This document shows, piece after piece, positions 45,560 to 54,079 of a stretch of DNA of 64,000 bases. A program made the position numbers and the translations under genes. The stretch is taken from assembly GCA_947062675.1 (NCBI GenBank), contig CAMSQM010000004.1:1-64000 (forward strand), read 5' to 3'. The notes under the pieces were generated by a model. The model searched no databases. It was not told the origin of the DNA and worked only from the letters and a program-made list of their open reading frames with translations. Numbering within the stretch: position 1 is the stretch's first letter; every line of letters begins with the position of its first letter. Origin of the DNA: an uncultured Roseburia sp. (GTDB lineage Bacteria > Bacillota > Clostridia > Lachnospirales > Lachnospiraceae).

Positions 45560-46132
45560 TCACACCTCCCCTCTCACTTCCAGTTTCCGGATCCCGGTAC
45601 CGCAGAGCATCCTCCGCAGTATACTCTCCGCCACCGGCAGGGAAACAGCCACCCTGTACTCTTTCAGACCTCCAATGCGGAAAATCTGTCTGTCCCCCGT
45701 TCTGCTGCCGTCAAGAACCAGCCGCTCCACAGTCCCGTTCTCCCGGATGACCGAATCCGGATGCAGACAATCCACCTCCGCAAACAGCGGTACCCTGTAA
45801 AGCGGACACCGACCGGCTGGGGAAGTTCCTCCGTCCCGCTGCAGGCCTCCGGAAACAGCCTTCTCCGGAATCAGCTGCAGCGCCTTAAAACGTATTTCGC
45901 GATCATACAGCTCCATCACCATTTTCAAAGCCTCCGAGACCAGAAACACCGGCTCTGTCAGTACATCGCAGAGCTCCTCGGACTCCTGGCCACTGAAAAA
46001 TGCCATTTTCACCTCGTCAAGCGCCTCAAAACCGGTCTCCCGCACCGCATCATGATACCGCTGTATGCCTAGCCCGTAAATCCGGACCGGATTCTCCACC
46101 TTTCTGCTCTGGAACAGTTCATAGTACTCCAT
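45560..46132 (-). CDS. Small spike-associated protein, weakly Imm11/DUF1629-like
   Basis: A 190-residue soluble protein. I do not recognise it firmly. The segment YRVPLFAEVDCLHPDS, then RQIFRIGGLKEYRVAVSLPVAESILRRMLCGTGIRKLEV, resembles the C-terminal half of Imm11/DUF1629 proteins (IFR..., VS.L...L.G). Placed directly between the pentapeptide gene (14-bp overlap) and the VgrG-deaminase (stop two bases before its start), it may be an adaptor loading that effector or an immunity protein. ATG 46132 with GGGGAGGTG is chosen; the frame is open further upstream. Confidence 0.7.
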   Translation of the reverse strand: MEYYELFQSRKVENPVRIYGLGIQRYHDAVRETGFEALDEVKMAFFSGQESEELCDVLTEPVFLVSEALKMVMELYDREIRFKALQLIPEKAVSGGLQRDGGTSPAGRCPLYRVPLFAEVDCLHPDSVIRENGTVERLVLDGSRTGDRQIFRIGGLKEYRVAVSLPVAESILRRMLCGTGIRKLEVRGEV

Positions 46133-47288
46133 CCTGCACCTCCCCGCGAAAGATAACGCCTTCCATATTCCGGAAATCCGAATCCCGGACAACCCCGCCC
46201 CTGATTTCCACATTTTCTGCCTCGCAGTTCACCACAACGGCACCGCACAGATCACAGTCCGCAAACGCCACATCTTTAAAACTGCAGCCCGCAAACTCCG
46301 CCGGCTCGAAATATTCCAGTCCGGTCTCTTCCGCAGAACCGCCGGCGTCCTCTGTCATCTGCCCTGTTCCTTCCCCGGAACCTGAAGACTCCTCCTCTTC
46401 CAGCGGCATCCCCGCCCCGGACATTCTTCCGGAAAATACCGTATCCCGCATCTCGCAGCCCTTAAACAGCACTCCCGCCATCTGCGCGCCCTTAATCGTC
46501 ACCTGTTCAAACACACAGCAGTCAAAAATGCAGTCGTTCAGAACGCAGTCCTGCATCACCACGCGGGAAAATGTACAGTCCGCAAACACTGCCTGCGTAA
46601 AATCCAGCCCCGCAAACGCTGTTTCCCTCCAGCGCACCGCCGGAAAACGCCGGAATCTGAGCACAGTCCCTTTCGCGCAGTCAGAAATATCCACCTCCGG
46701 CAGGATCGCAAAGAGCGGCTTCTGCCAGTCCATATATTCCCCGAACCGGATGACAAATACCTCCGCTTTCTCAATCCCTGCCAGATACGCCGGATCCAGA
46801 ACCTCGCGGATCAGATACTTCATCCGCCCTGCAAAATAGTACAGAAGACACTGAAGCGCACGCCGCTTCATCACTTCACAGGACGCCGGCCGCACGATCC
46901 CGCGCATCCCCTCCTCTGCCGCCCGCGCATTCAGACAGGCTTCCATTTCCGCGAGCTCTCCGGTGAGCCAGCCGGCCGGAAGAGACATCGACGCGATACA
47001 GGGCTTAAAAATATACCCGCCTTCCCCGTAACTGTCCGCGCGAAACTCCGGCTTTCCCTCCTCCAGAGAGGTATACAGAAATGAAATATTGATCTCCGCC
47101 ACAGGTTCCGCCCCGTAATCACGCTGCTGCACGGCGATCTGCTCCAGATACCGGTTCCACTCCTTCTTCCACAGCTCCGCAATCCGCCGCTCATGCTCCA
47201 CAAAATAAAGAATGGTCCTTTCCGCCGCATCCACAAAAATTTCCGGATAATATTTTTCCTCAAACAGCTGTATGCAGGTCTCCGCCAT
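46119..47288 (-). CDS. Pentapeptide-repeat protein of the injection locus
   Basis: A 389-residue protein. The N-terminal 220 residues are of mixed helical character (IFVDAAERTILYFVEHERRIAELWKKEWNRYLE) and unrecognised. From about residue 225, pentapeptide repeats of the A(D/N)LXX type appear: FAGLDFTQAVFADCTFSRV, DCVLNDCIFDCCVFEQV, then after an acidic Ser/Gly-rich linker (about 300-330) FAGCSFKDVAFADCDLCGA. It should form a right-handed quadrilateral beta-helix. It sits between two spike genes. An adaptor, tip-stacking element or structural role is possible; none is proven. Confidence 0.8.
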   Translation of the reverse strand: MAETCIQLFEEKYYPEIFVDAAERTILYFVEHERRIAELWKKEWNRYLEQIAVQQRDYGAEPVAEINISFLYTSLEEGKPEFRADSYGEGGYIFKPCIASMSLPAGWLTGELAEMEACLNARAAEEGMRGIVRPASCEVMKRRALQCLLYYFAGRMKYLIREVLDPAYLAGIEKAEVFVIRFGEYMDWQKPLFAILPEVDISDCAKGTVLRFRRFPAVRWRETAFAGLDFTQAVFADCTFSRVVMQDCVLNDCIFDCCVFEQVTIKGAQMAGVLFKGCEMRDTVFSGRMSGAGMPLEEEESSGSGEGTGQMTEDAGGSAEETGLEYFEPAEFAGCSFKDVAFADCDLCGAVVVNCEAENVEIRGGVVRDSDFRNMEGVIFRGEVQDGVL

Positions 47289-47298
47289 AACGACCCCC

Positions 47299-48684
47299 TC
47301 AATTGATCAGAACCTGATCCGCCGCCAGTGTCGCCGACTTTTTCGTCAGAGTCAGGTATGCTCCCTCCGTGCCGACCGTGATCTGATTTTTCGCCACAAC
47401 GCTCACTGCATCGGACGCGATAATATTGATATCCTTCCCCGCCGACAGGTTAATCCCCTTATCGCTCAGTATCTCCACGCCCGCCTCGTCGGTGAGATTG
47501 ATGTAAATTTTTCCGGATTTTCCTATAATATACATCCCCTCCTCCGTCAGCAGAATCTCCTTTCCGCCGGGAGCTCTCCAGCTTTTATGTTTCGGATCCT
47601 TCGGCGGACAGGCACAGACCGAAGAAGCCACAAACGCGTCTCCCTCATCCCCGGACGGAAAAATCACCCGCACCTCATCCTTTACCTCCGGCATACAATA
47701 CCATCCGCTCCCGTCCCCCGACGAATACGCCGTCGAAAATGGAAACCACCAGTCGCCCTTCCGGTCCTCGTCCCCGTCGATATCCACAAGCTGCACCTGC
47801 ACTTTGTCCTTTGACACCTCAAGAACCCTGCCCCTGAGCATCCGTCCTGCCGCCCTGCTGTCCGACTCCGGCGCAGCGATCCCCGCCATGCGGTCCGCAG
47901 CTCCCAGAATCTCATAGCGCATATGCATAATTCCGTCGCGCAGCACCGCGCGCACGCTTCTGATACAGGCCGTCTTTCCGTTCAGCGAAATCGTATCCCC
48001 GATACACGCATACTGGTCTGATTCCACCCATTCCCCGGAAAAATCCTGTACCATCGCTCCGGAAACAGCGGAATAGCTGCTGACATCACTCCCGTAGGAA
48101 AAAGACCTGCTCTCCACCGGCACGCTCCGCTGCGACGGCGGCATCCCGACATAAATATACGGCTTCGACGAGACAATATCCGCCAGGAGCGGCGCATGAA
48201 GCCTGGAAGCCATCCTTTTTGCGAACTCCCATCCGGTTTCGTCATACTGCACCACCAGCTTTCCGATGCTCTCATCCTGCACCTTCACATCCAGTTCAGC
48301 GTCAGCGGAGAACACTTCCGAGAGAATTTTTTTGTAAGTATCCGTCGTCTTCTGAAAGCTTTTTTTCTTCCTCGTGACATCCGTGCGCCTGCTCACCGCA
48401 GAGAGCTTTAACGTAATGCGGCTGTAATCATTTTCCTGCTCCATCGCAAGGCTCTGCACACAGCCGTAAAACAGCTTTTCCGGCTGCCCCTCCGCCGTCG
48501 TCGTAATCTCCACATCCGTCCTTTCATCGACGCGCCGCACAATATCCTGTGCCGTGTCCGGCCTGATTTCACCGACAATCTCCGCCATCCCGTGCTCATT
48601 CGGGCGATGCTCTATGGAAAGCGATAAAATCCTCTGAAACGGAAAGCCGCTGACAACAATGTTGGCATATGAAATAACATCCAT
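47299..48684 (-). CDS. VgrG-like spike protein
   Basis: A 461-residue spike of the gpD/VgrG family. ILSLSIEHRPNEHGMAEIVGEI, GWEFAKRMASRLHAPLLADI and the OB-fold region with DWWFPFSTAYSSGDGSGWYCMPEVKDEVRVIFPSGDE fit gp27- and gp5-like parts. The C-terminal 100 residues show short repeating strands (GKSGKIYINLTDEAGVEILSDKGINLSAG) of a gp5-type needle. There is no extra effector domain, so this is the structural spike that would bind the DUF4280 tip. ATG 48684 with GTGGAGGAAG is chosen over an 18-codon extension. Confidence 0.9.
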   Translation of the reverse strand: MDVISYANIVVSGFPFQRILSLSIEHRPNEHGMAEIVGEIRPDTAQDIVRRVDERTDVEITTTAEGQPEKLFYGCVQSLAMEQENDYSRITLKLSAVSRRTDVTRKKKSFQKTTDTYKKILSEVFSADAELDVKVQDESIGKLVVQYDETGWEFAKRMASRLHAPLLADIVSSKPYIYVGMPPSQRSVPVESRSFSYGSDVSSYSAVSGAMVQDFSGEWVESDQYACIGDTISLNGKTACIRSVRAVLRDGIMHMRYEILGAADRMAGIAAPESDSRAAGRMLRGRVLEVSKDKVQVQLVDIDGDEDRKGDWWFPFSTAYSSGDGSGWYCMPEVKDEVRVIFPSGDEGDAFVASSVCACPPKDPKHKSWRAPGGKEILLTEEGMYIIGKSGKIYINLTDEAGVEILSDKGINLSAGKDINIIASDAVSVVAKNQITVGTEGAYLTLTKKSATLAADQVLIN

Positions 48685-48790
48685 TTTCTTCCTCCACAGG
48701 CACACGTTTTTGTGGATCCCGGATCTGCGCGTGTGCACACAGATCTGTGGCTGAAATCACCATGTATCTGAATTCTTCCAGCCCTCCCCC

Positions 48791-49459
48791 TCAGCGCTCT
48801 TCGACTTCCCCGAACGCCCCTGTCCCTGACTCCTCATCCGTAAAGCGGAAAGACTCCATTATCTCCCTGGCAGCCGGACGCAGCTCTTCCAGAAATTCAT
48901 AGTCAAAATTGATAAAACCGATCAGCACCCGCTCCTCCAGGGAAGCAAAAAACATCAGATTGTAATAAGTATCCGTGATCGTATGTGAAACCAGCTCCAG
49001 TGCAGATACCGTGTGCCTGTCTGTCTCCCTGATCTTCTCTGACAGAATCCGCACGCCGGGTCCCGCCTGCTCCAGCATCAGACGCGCAATTCTGGAAAAA
49101 TCCCCCATGTACGCATCGGGAATCATCTCCTGTGTGTGATGAAACCCCGCCGAAAAACGGGGAGAGCGTTTTCCAAACACCATATCCGGCCTGTTTCCGA
49201 GCAGATATATTTCCGCGATCTCCTCCGGCGAAAATTCCTCAAAATCCTCCGGCAGCCGGATTGCAATCTGGTCCGAAAACAATATTTTCTCCACAAAACT
49301 GCCACAGCCCGCGGTAAGCACTTCATCCGGGGATACAAGGGATGCCGGAATGCCCTCCTGCAGCCCGTACTCCCCGTTCCGGCTGTTCATTTTCCCGTCA
49401 TTCTGCTGTTCCATCTCCCGGGCCGCCTCCCGGAGCCGCAGAATCTCCTCATCCGTCAT
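48791..49459 (-). CDS. Uncharacterised injection-locus protein, possible DcrB/Eag-like chaperone
   Basis: A 222-residue soluble protein without a clear family. After an acidic helix and linker (residues 1-45), it has IRLPEDFEEFSPEEIAEIY and ends with NLMFFASLEERVLIGFINFDY, then LEELRPAAREIMESFRF. This strand-helix ending resembles the DcrB/PsbP-like fold of Eag chaperones that stabilise T6SS effector transmembrane segments. The likeness is by eye only. It stands 106 bp before the VgrG gene, fitting a spike-loading factor. Confidence 0.6.
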   Translation of the reverse strand: MTDEEILRLREAAREMEQQNDGKMNSRNGEYGLQEGIPASLVSPDEVLTAGCGSFVEKILFSDQIAIRLPEDFEEFSPEEIAEIYLLGNRPDMVFGKRSPRFSAGFHHTQEMIPDAYMGDFSRIARLMLEQAGPGVRILSEKIRETDRHTVSALELVSHTITDTYYNLMFFASLEERVLIGFINFDYEFLEELRPAAREIMESFRFTDEESGTGAFGEVEER

Positions 49460-49474
49460 ACGATCACCCCCGCG

Positions 49475-50251
49475 CTAATCCATCATAACCTTCCATTTTT
49501 TCTTCTTCGGCGCCGCCTCCGTCTTCCCTGCGCCATTTTCCTGCCGCAGTATCCGCGCCAGCTCCCGGTAAATCCCCATATTAGAGTCATCTGCAACCTT
49601 CTCCCGGTTTCTCCGCTCAAGATATCCCCGCAGCGCTTCCTTCCCGACCGGCCCTGCCCCGCCAAGAATCTGAAGGCAGAACAGCGCGTCAAAATCAGAG
49701 ATTCCGTCCTTCGCCAGCATCTCCCTGGCAAATCCTTTTGTGATCTCCGGCGCCAGCGTCGCCTCCCCCACCGCAGAATATGGCACGTAAATCGTATTGA
49801 GCGTGTCAAACTCCGTATTCCGGTCCTCGAAATCCTGATACCGGCTCCGAAGCACAGCTCCTTCCTGCAGCTTGAACCTGCACAGTTCCAGCTGTCCTCT
49901 CTGCACCTTCGTCTGCTCCGTGAGTACCAGATTCAGCTCGCGGTAGATACAGTCCGCATCCCGTATCTCATCTGAAAAGCATAGTTTCAGAACCATCGTC
50001 CTGTTCGCCGGCGCATAGGAAACCGCCAGCGGCTCCCTGATCAGATAGATCTGACCGTCGGACAGTACCACGCCCTCCTTTACGAAAAGCCGGTCTGCCG
50101 CCGCCTCCACTCTGCATCCCGCCAGAATCCCATCCGCATAACCCGCATGAAGATAGTCCCCTGTCAGAAACGCGGCATCTGCCACCGCTTTCAGCATATG
50201 CCTTTTTAAAATCAGTCCATCCTCAAACTGCGGTATCATTTTTACCAGCAT
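49475..50251 (-). CDS. Uncharacterised injection-locus protein, possible baseplate component
   Basis: A 258-residue protein: PQFEDGLILKRHMLKAVADAAFL at the N-terminus, RLFVKEGVVLSDGQIYLI and PLAVSYAPANRTMVLKLCF in a beta-rich middle, and a helical C-terminal tail ending in KKKKWKVMMD. The EDGLILKRHM and GVVLSDGQ elements recall the N-terminus of TssK-like baseplate adaptors, but the match is weak. It lies between the DUF4280 tip and the 222-residue protein, in a group whose members are spaced by 13-15 bp. Confidence 0.6.
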   Translation of the reverse strand: MLVKMIPQFEDGLILKRHMLKAVADAAFLTGDYLHAGYADGILAGCRVEAAADRLFVKEGVVLSDGQIYLIREPLAVSYAPANRTMVLKLCFSDEIRDADCIYRELNLVLTEQTKVQRGQLELCRFKLQEGAVLRSRYQDFEDRNTEFDTLNTIYVPYSAVGEATLAPEITKGFAREMLAKDGISDFDALFCLQILGGAGPVGKEALRGYLERRNREKVADDSNMGIYRELARILRQENGAGKTEAAPKKKKWKVMMD

Positions 50252-50264
50252 CTCTCATCCTCCC

Positions 50265-50582
50265 TTATCCCTGGATACTGATCACTCCCCCGAGAAGACA
50301 GATACATTTGCTCGATGTGGTCAGGGCGGGAGCCCCGTCGATCAGATGATTTGTACTGCAGTTCATCCAGGCCAGCGGCGTCGCCGTCATACACTTGCAT
50401 CCCTGCAGGTTCAGACAGTTTCCGAATCCCGGCAGATTCACCATAGGAATGTGATCATTCGCATTTAAAAGCGGCTCCCCCTTATAGAGCACTCCGTGCC
50501 CCGTACTCGTCGTAATCTTTCCCGGCGCAGACCCCGACGTGCATCTCAGCTGCATCCCCCGCACGACATAATCTTTTCCCAT
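50265..50582 (-). CDS. PAAR-like tip protein (DUF4280)
   Basis: A 105-residue protein of the DUF4280 family. GKDYVVRGMQLRCTSGSAPGK, then LLNANDHIPMVNLPGFGNC and KCMTATPLAWMNC, with seven Cys in total, fit the cone-shaped PAAR-like fold that closes a VgrG needle. These proteins are common in Firmicutes and are thought to sharpen the spike. A VgrG-like gene lies in the same operon 1.6 kb downstream. Ribosome site AGGGAGGAAG. Confidence 0.9.
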   Translation of the reverse strand: MGKDYVVRGMQLRCTSGSAPGKITTSTGHGVLYKGEPLLNANDHIPMVNLPGFGNCLNLQGCKCMTATPLAWMNCSTNHLIDGAPALTTSSKCICLLGGVISIQG

Positions 50583-50636
50583 CTTCCGCTTCCTCCCTTT
50601 CTCTCCTCAATGTTATTCCCACGCTCCTGCCACACC

Positions 50637-50676
50637 CGCCGGTCCGGCCCGCTCTTTCACCCCTGACGGACCGGCG
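50637..50676. repeat. Hairpin between the Hsp70-like and DUF4280 genes
   Basis: CGCCGGTCCG (50637-50646) and CGGACCGGCG (50667-50676) form a perfect 10-bp GC stem with a 20-nt loop, without a U-run. It may be an RNA-processing or stabilising element inside the operon. Confidence 0.6.
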
Positions 50677-50720
50677 TCTGTCACCGGCTTCCGTCGGCTT
50701 TCCCGCGGCCGGTCAGAGGC

Positions 50721-53336
50721 CTACTTTGTCCCGTCAAAGAAATTGGTCAGCCACCCTTCCGTCTCAAACAGGAAAAACCGCTCCTCCCCGAGCATCAGCT
50801 GCTCCCCGCTCCGCAGAACAGGAACAACGATAAATCCCCACCGCTCCTCATCCGCCAGCACAAAAAACCGCAGTTCCCTGTCCACAATCGCATCCACATC
50901 GTCCTGACGAATCCCGTCCGGATATTTTTCCACGATCTGCTCCGCCTCCGCCTCAAGAAACGTATCCGGACTGGCCGCGCAGTAATACTGGTAGCGCACA
51001 GCCCCATCCGTATCCCTTAAATAGAGCTGCAGAGTCAGATCCGCCATGTTCCTGGAGATAAAACCGCCCGTATTCTCCCGGTCCAGCCCCTCAATCAGCA
51101 CTTTTTCCTCCCCGGTGTGCGTGTACGCTGTCACCGCATAGGGAAACGCCGCGTGCTCATGGATAATCCGGACATCCGCATAGCCGAAACGCCGGTCCCT
51201 GATATACTTCACCGCCCCGTCCAGGCACATCAGTTTGAGCTCATACCCCCGCTGACCGCTGCGCTCCCGCCTCGAGGACTCAATGATCTTACCCAGAATA
51301 AATTCCTTGAGCGCCTCCCTGAACAGCGCAATCCTGCACGACTGCCCAGTAAGCCTCATAATCGAATATTCCTGCAGATCCCCGCTCTCATATGAAGTCC
51401 CGATAAACTTCTTCACAATCCCGTAAATATCCGCCTTCAGCAGCTTATCAAGCGCCGAAATACTAAAATACACCGTCGGGATATCTTTCAGCACCTGAAA
51501 CCGGTTCCCCTCGAGCACTGAGAGCTTGAACCGGTCCGCCAGCAGACAGCGCGTCGCTGTCTCACGTATCTCCACGCTTGACACCGCAATCCGGAGCGTC
51601 TCCCTTTTCCCGTAAAACGCCTTCTTTATCTGCTCGGCCAGCCCGAACAGATAATAGAAATTATTTTTTACCGCATAATACTCGGCATTACTCCTGTGTT
51701 CATATTCGCGGAACCGCGTCGGAATCACCGCCTCCGCTTTCGCGTACTCCTCATCCAGCACCCGGTACACACCTTTCACCCCGCAGGTATCCGTTTCCCG
51801 GAAAATATCCTCCCCCATGCCCTCCAGGATCTCCTCCGGCATCGGGCCGTCCGTCCCGTCAAGCTGCCTGGCCAGCGATATTTTCAGCATTTCCATAATC
51901 CGGAACGTCAGATTATTCCCGCCAAAATCCGTATCCCCGTTTTCGTAGGCCGTGGCAATCTGAATCCTGTATGCCACCCTCTGATTATTGATGATAAAGC
52001 AGCAGGAGGACAGATCCGTCGTACCTCCCCCGCAGTCGATAATCAGCGCCCTGCGCGCCTCATTATTCTCATACTTATTCTCCGCAATCAGATCAGAAAT
52101 GGAATTATAGAGCACCGCGACGCCCTCATCGAGCATATCCTCCTCCTCGATCTCATAATCCGGAAGAATATCCTTAAACAGTCGGACAAACAGCTTTTTC
52201 TGCTTGACAGGCGCCGAGATATGAATACTTTTAAACCTGCACTTAAACCGCTGCGTCGCGCAGCTGATCACATACTCCAGAAATGCCCGGATAATCTCTT
52301 TGCGCCGGACAAAACAGCGGTGACCACTCTTATCCACCAGCTCCTCCTCCCGCTCTGGGTCGCTGATCCAGCGCTTAATATCATAAAAAACACAGAAACC
52401 CTCATCAATATAGCTCATATGAAACAGCCGGTCCGCGCGGTGGCCGAACGCATAATGTACCGTATCCCCCTCGATGTTTGTGACCGCCACAACGGAGGGC
52501 AGAATCGGCGTCTCCTCCCCGTCCTCCTCCCCCTGCAGATACGTCACATAATTCACATCATTTTCATGGAGGCTTTCCCTGACCGGATCACCCGAAAGCC
52601 TTTCCATATAGCCGGAATCCAGATAAGTTCCCGCCGTCGTGTTCGTCGTGCCAAAATCAATCGCCAGCGGCATATTAATATCCAGCAGATTTCTCACCTT
52701 AAAATCCATCACCGGCACCAGATAAAAACTCAGATGCTCCGGAAGCGTGTCATATTCCGTCTCATACAGCCGGTAAATCCACTCCGACTGCGCACGGTCC
52801 ATGCAGTACAGCCGGTAACTTTTTACCGGAGACTCCACGCAGCGGATCTTTGCAGCCTTCGTCAGATACAGACAGTCCGTCCGCCCTCTGTACTGCTGCA
52901 CCTGGAAAATCGCACAGACCCTGTTTCCGCTCACCAGCAGCGCGTTTGTCCCCGCAATTTCCGGCTGATATCCGATCGTAAAATGATCAAAATACGTCAC
53001 AGCCAGCCCTTCATAGGTGACAATCTTTGCACAGCCCTTAATCTGGTGCGGCAGACTGTGAATCTCCGTCATACCCAGAAGCTCCTCAATCCGCGCAACC
53101 CCGTCCGCATCCTGCCTGCGGATAAACAAATCCTTCTTCCTTCCGCGAAAGCGCATAATCTGCCGTATCAGTTCATCCTTATCCATCGGCGTCTGCAGCC
53201 CGTTTACAATCTGCTCTTTCCAGCAGATATCCCGCAGCTGGAATGTCGTCATCAGCGCAAGCTCTTCCCGCGTATAATACCGGAGCTGTTCCGCTTTTCT
53301 GTTTTTCTGATTCAGCGTATAGGTATATCTGTCCAT
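50721..53336 (-). CDS. Hsp70-like ATPase of the injection locus
   Basis: An 871-residue protein. An N-terminal SAP-like segment (TTFQLRDICWKEQIVNGLQTP, residues about 30-65) and an unknown domain of about 160 residues precede an actin/Hsp70-type ATPase: LAIDFGTTNTTAGT (phosphate 1), ALIIDCGGGTTDLSS (phosphate 2) and a GGNNLTFRIME connect-like segment. There is no canonical Hsp70 substrate-binding domain; about 250 residues of unique sequence end the protein. A DnaJ-domain protein is encoded in the same operon. It may drive sheath or baseplate remodelling in place of ClpV, or help assembly. Confidence 0.85.
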   Translation of the reverse strand: MDRYTYTLNQKNRKAEQLRYYTREELALMTTFQLRDICWKEQIVNGLQTPMDKDELIRQIMRFRGRKKDLFIRRQDADGVARIEELLGMTEIHSLPHQIKGCAKIVTYEGLAVTYFDHFTIGYQPEIAGTNALLVSGNRVCAIFQVQQYRGRTDCLYLTKAAKIRCVESPVKSYRLYCMDRAQSEWIYRLYETEYDTLPEHLSFYLVPVMDFKVRNLLDINMPLAIDFGTTNTTAGTYLDSGYMERLSGDPVRESLHENDVNYVTYLQGEEDGEETPILPSVVAVTNIEGDTVHYAFGHRADRLFHMSYIDEGFCVFYDIKRWISDPEREEELVDKSGHRCFVRRKEIIRAFLEYVISCATQRFKCRFKSIHISAPVKQKKLFVRLFKDILPDYEIEEEDMLDEGVAVLYNSISDLIAENKYENNEARRALIIDCGGGTTDLSSCCFIINNQRVAYRIQIATAYENGDTDFGGNNLTFRIMEMLKISLARQLDGTDGPMPEEILEGMGEDIFRETDTCGVKGVYRVLDEEYAKAEAVIPTRFREYEHRSNAEYYAVKNNFYYLFGLAEQIKKAFYGKRETLRIAVSSVEIRETATRCLLADRFKLSVLEGNRFQVLKDIPTVYFSISALDKLLKADIYGIVKKFIGTSYESGDLQEYSIMRLTGQSCRIALFREALKEFILGKIIESSRRERSGQRGYELKLMCLDGAVKYIRDRRFGYADVRIIHEHAAFPYAVTAYTHTGEEKVLIEGLDRENTGGFISRNMADLTLQLYLRDTDGAVRYQYYCAASPDTFLEAEAEQIVEKYPDGIRQDDVDAIVDRELRFFVLADEERWGFIVVPVLRSGEQLMLGEERFFLFETEGWLTNFFDGTK

Positions 53337-53373
53337 AAACTTTCAAGTCCTTTCAGGTCTGCCGCCGTCCCTG

Positions 53374-54066
53374 TCAGTAAATTGCAATCTCATCCATCTT
53401 CATCGACGCATCCACCCCGACAACACCAAAATGATACTTCCAGAACACGCGCAGCCGGTAGCAGACAGGGAGAAACATATCTTTCGCAAATGCAAGTATC
53501 CGCTCGTCACGGACGCTGCGCGCAGCCGGCAGATAAAGCAGCAGCATCCCCGGCTCCTCCCGCAGCTGATAGAGCACGGCGTCTGGAAACAGCACGCGCA
53601 GCGCGCGGCGGAACATCACAGACGAAGCTCCCGTCTGCATCTGACTCAGAACAAGCGCAGCAACCCGGCTCCTCTTCTCCGGCACAATCAGCTGAAAATC
53701 CTCTGCCATCTCTCTCCAGAATGTCCCGTCCTCCAGCTCCTTTTGCAGACTGCGGATATAGACATCCCGCCGCGTCACCCCGTGGTGCAGATCGGTATCC
53801 AGAATCATATGCAGCGCCGCGTCGATCAGATAACGCCGGAACTCCGGATACACATCCCCGTCCTCCGCGAGAAGATACTGAAAAATATCCGCAAACCGGA
53901 ACAGCAGATTCAGCTCCACCTCTCCACGCTCCACACGCGTCTCATTGAGACACGGAAACGCCTGCTCATAAAACGGGCTGTACGCCTCCGCCTGGCAGAA
54001 AAACAGCTCCTCTTCCTTCGTCCCCTGCTGCGACGCCCGCAGCGCGATATCCCACAAAAAATTCAA
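53374..54066 (-). CDS. Uncharacterised injection-locus protein, possible baseplate component
   Basis: A 230-residue soluble protein without a named family. It has NETRVERGEVELNLLFRFADIFQYLL, then YPEFRRYLIDAALHMILDTDLHHGVTR, and a C-terminal strand-rich part LYQLREEPGMLLLYLPAARS followed by FWKYHFGVVGVDASMKMDEI. The order (variable head, conserved helical middle, terminal beta sheet) and its position between the 432-residue protein and Hsp70 suggest a baseplate part. The start is taken as TTG 54066, which has GGGAGGAAA upstream and leaves 13 bp after the previous gene. Confidence 0.6.
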   Translation of the reverse strand: MNFLWDIALRASQQGTKEEELFFCQAEAYSPFYEQAFPCLNETRVERGEVELNLLFRFADIFQYLLAEDGDVYPEFRRYLIDAALHMILDTDLHHGVTRRDVYIRSLQKELEDGTFWREMAEDFQLIVPEKRSRVAALVLSQMQTGASSVMFRRALRVLFPDAVLYQLREEPGMLLLYLPAARSVRDERILAFAKDMFLPVCYRLRVFWKYHFGVVGVDASMKMDEIAIY

Positions 54067-54079
54067 AGTGTTTCCTCCC

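Noticed and set aside
51696..53948. Plus-strand frame of 750 codons
   Set aside because: Antisense to the Hsp70-like ATPase, which has intact phosphate-binding motifs on the minus strand.
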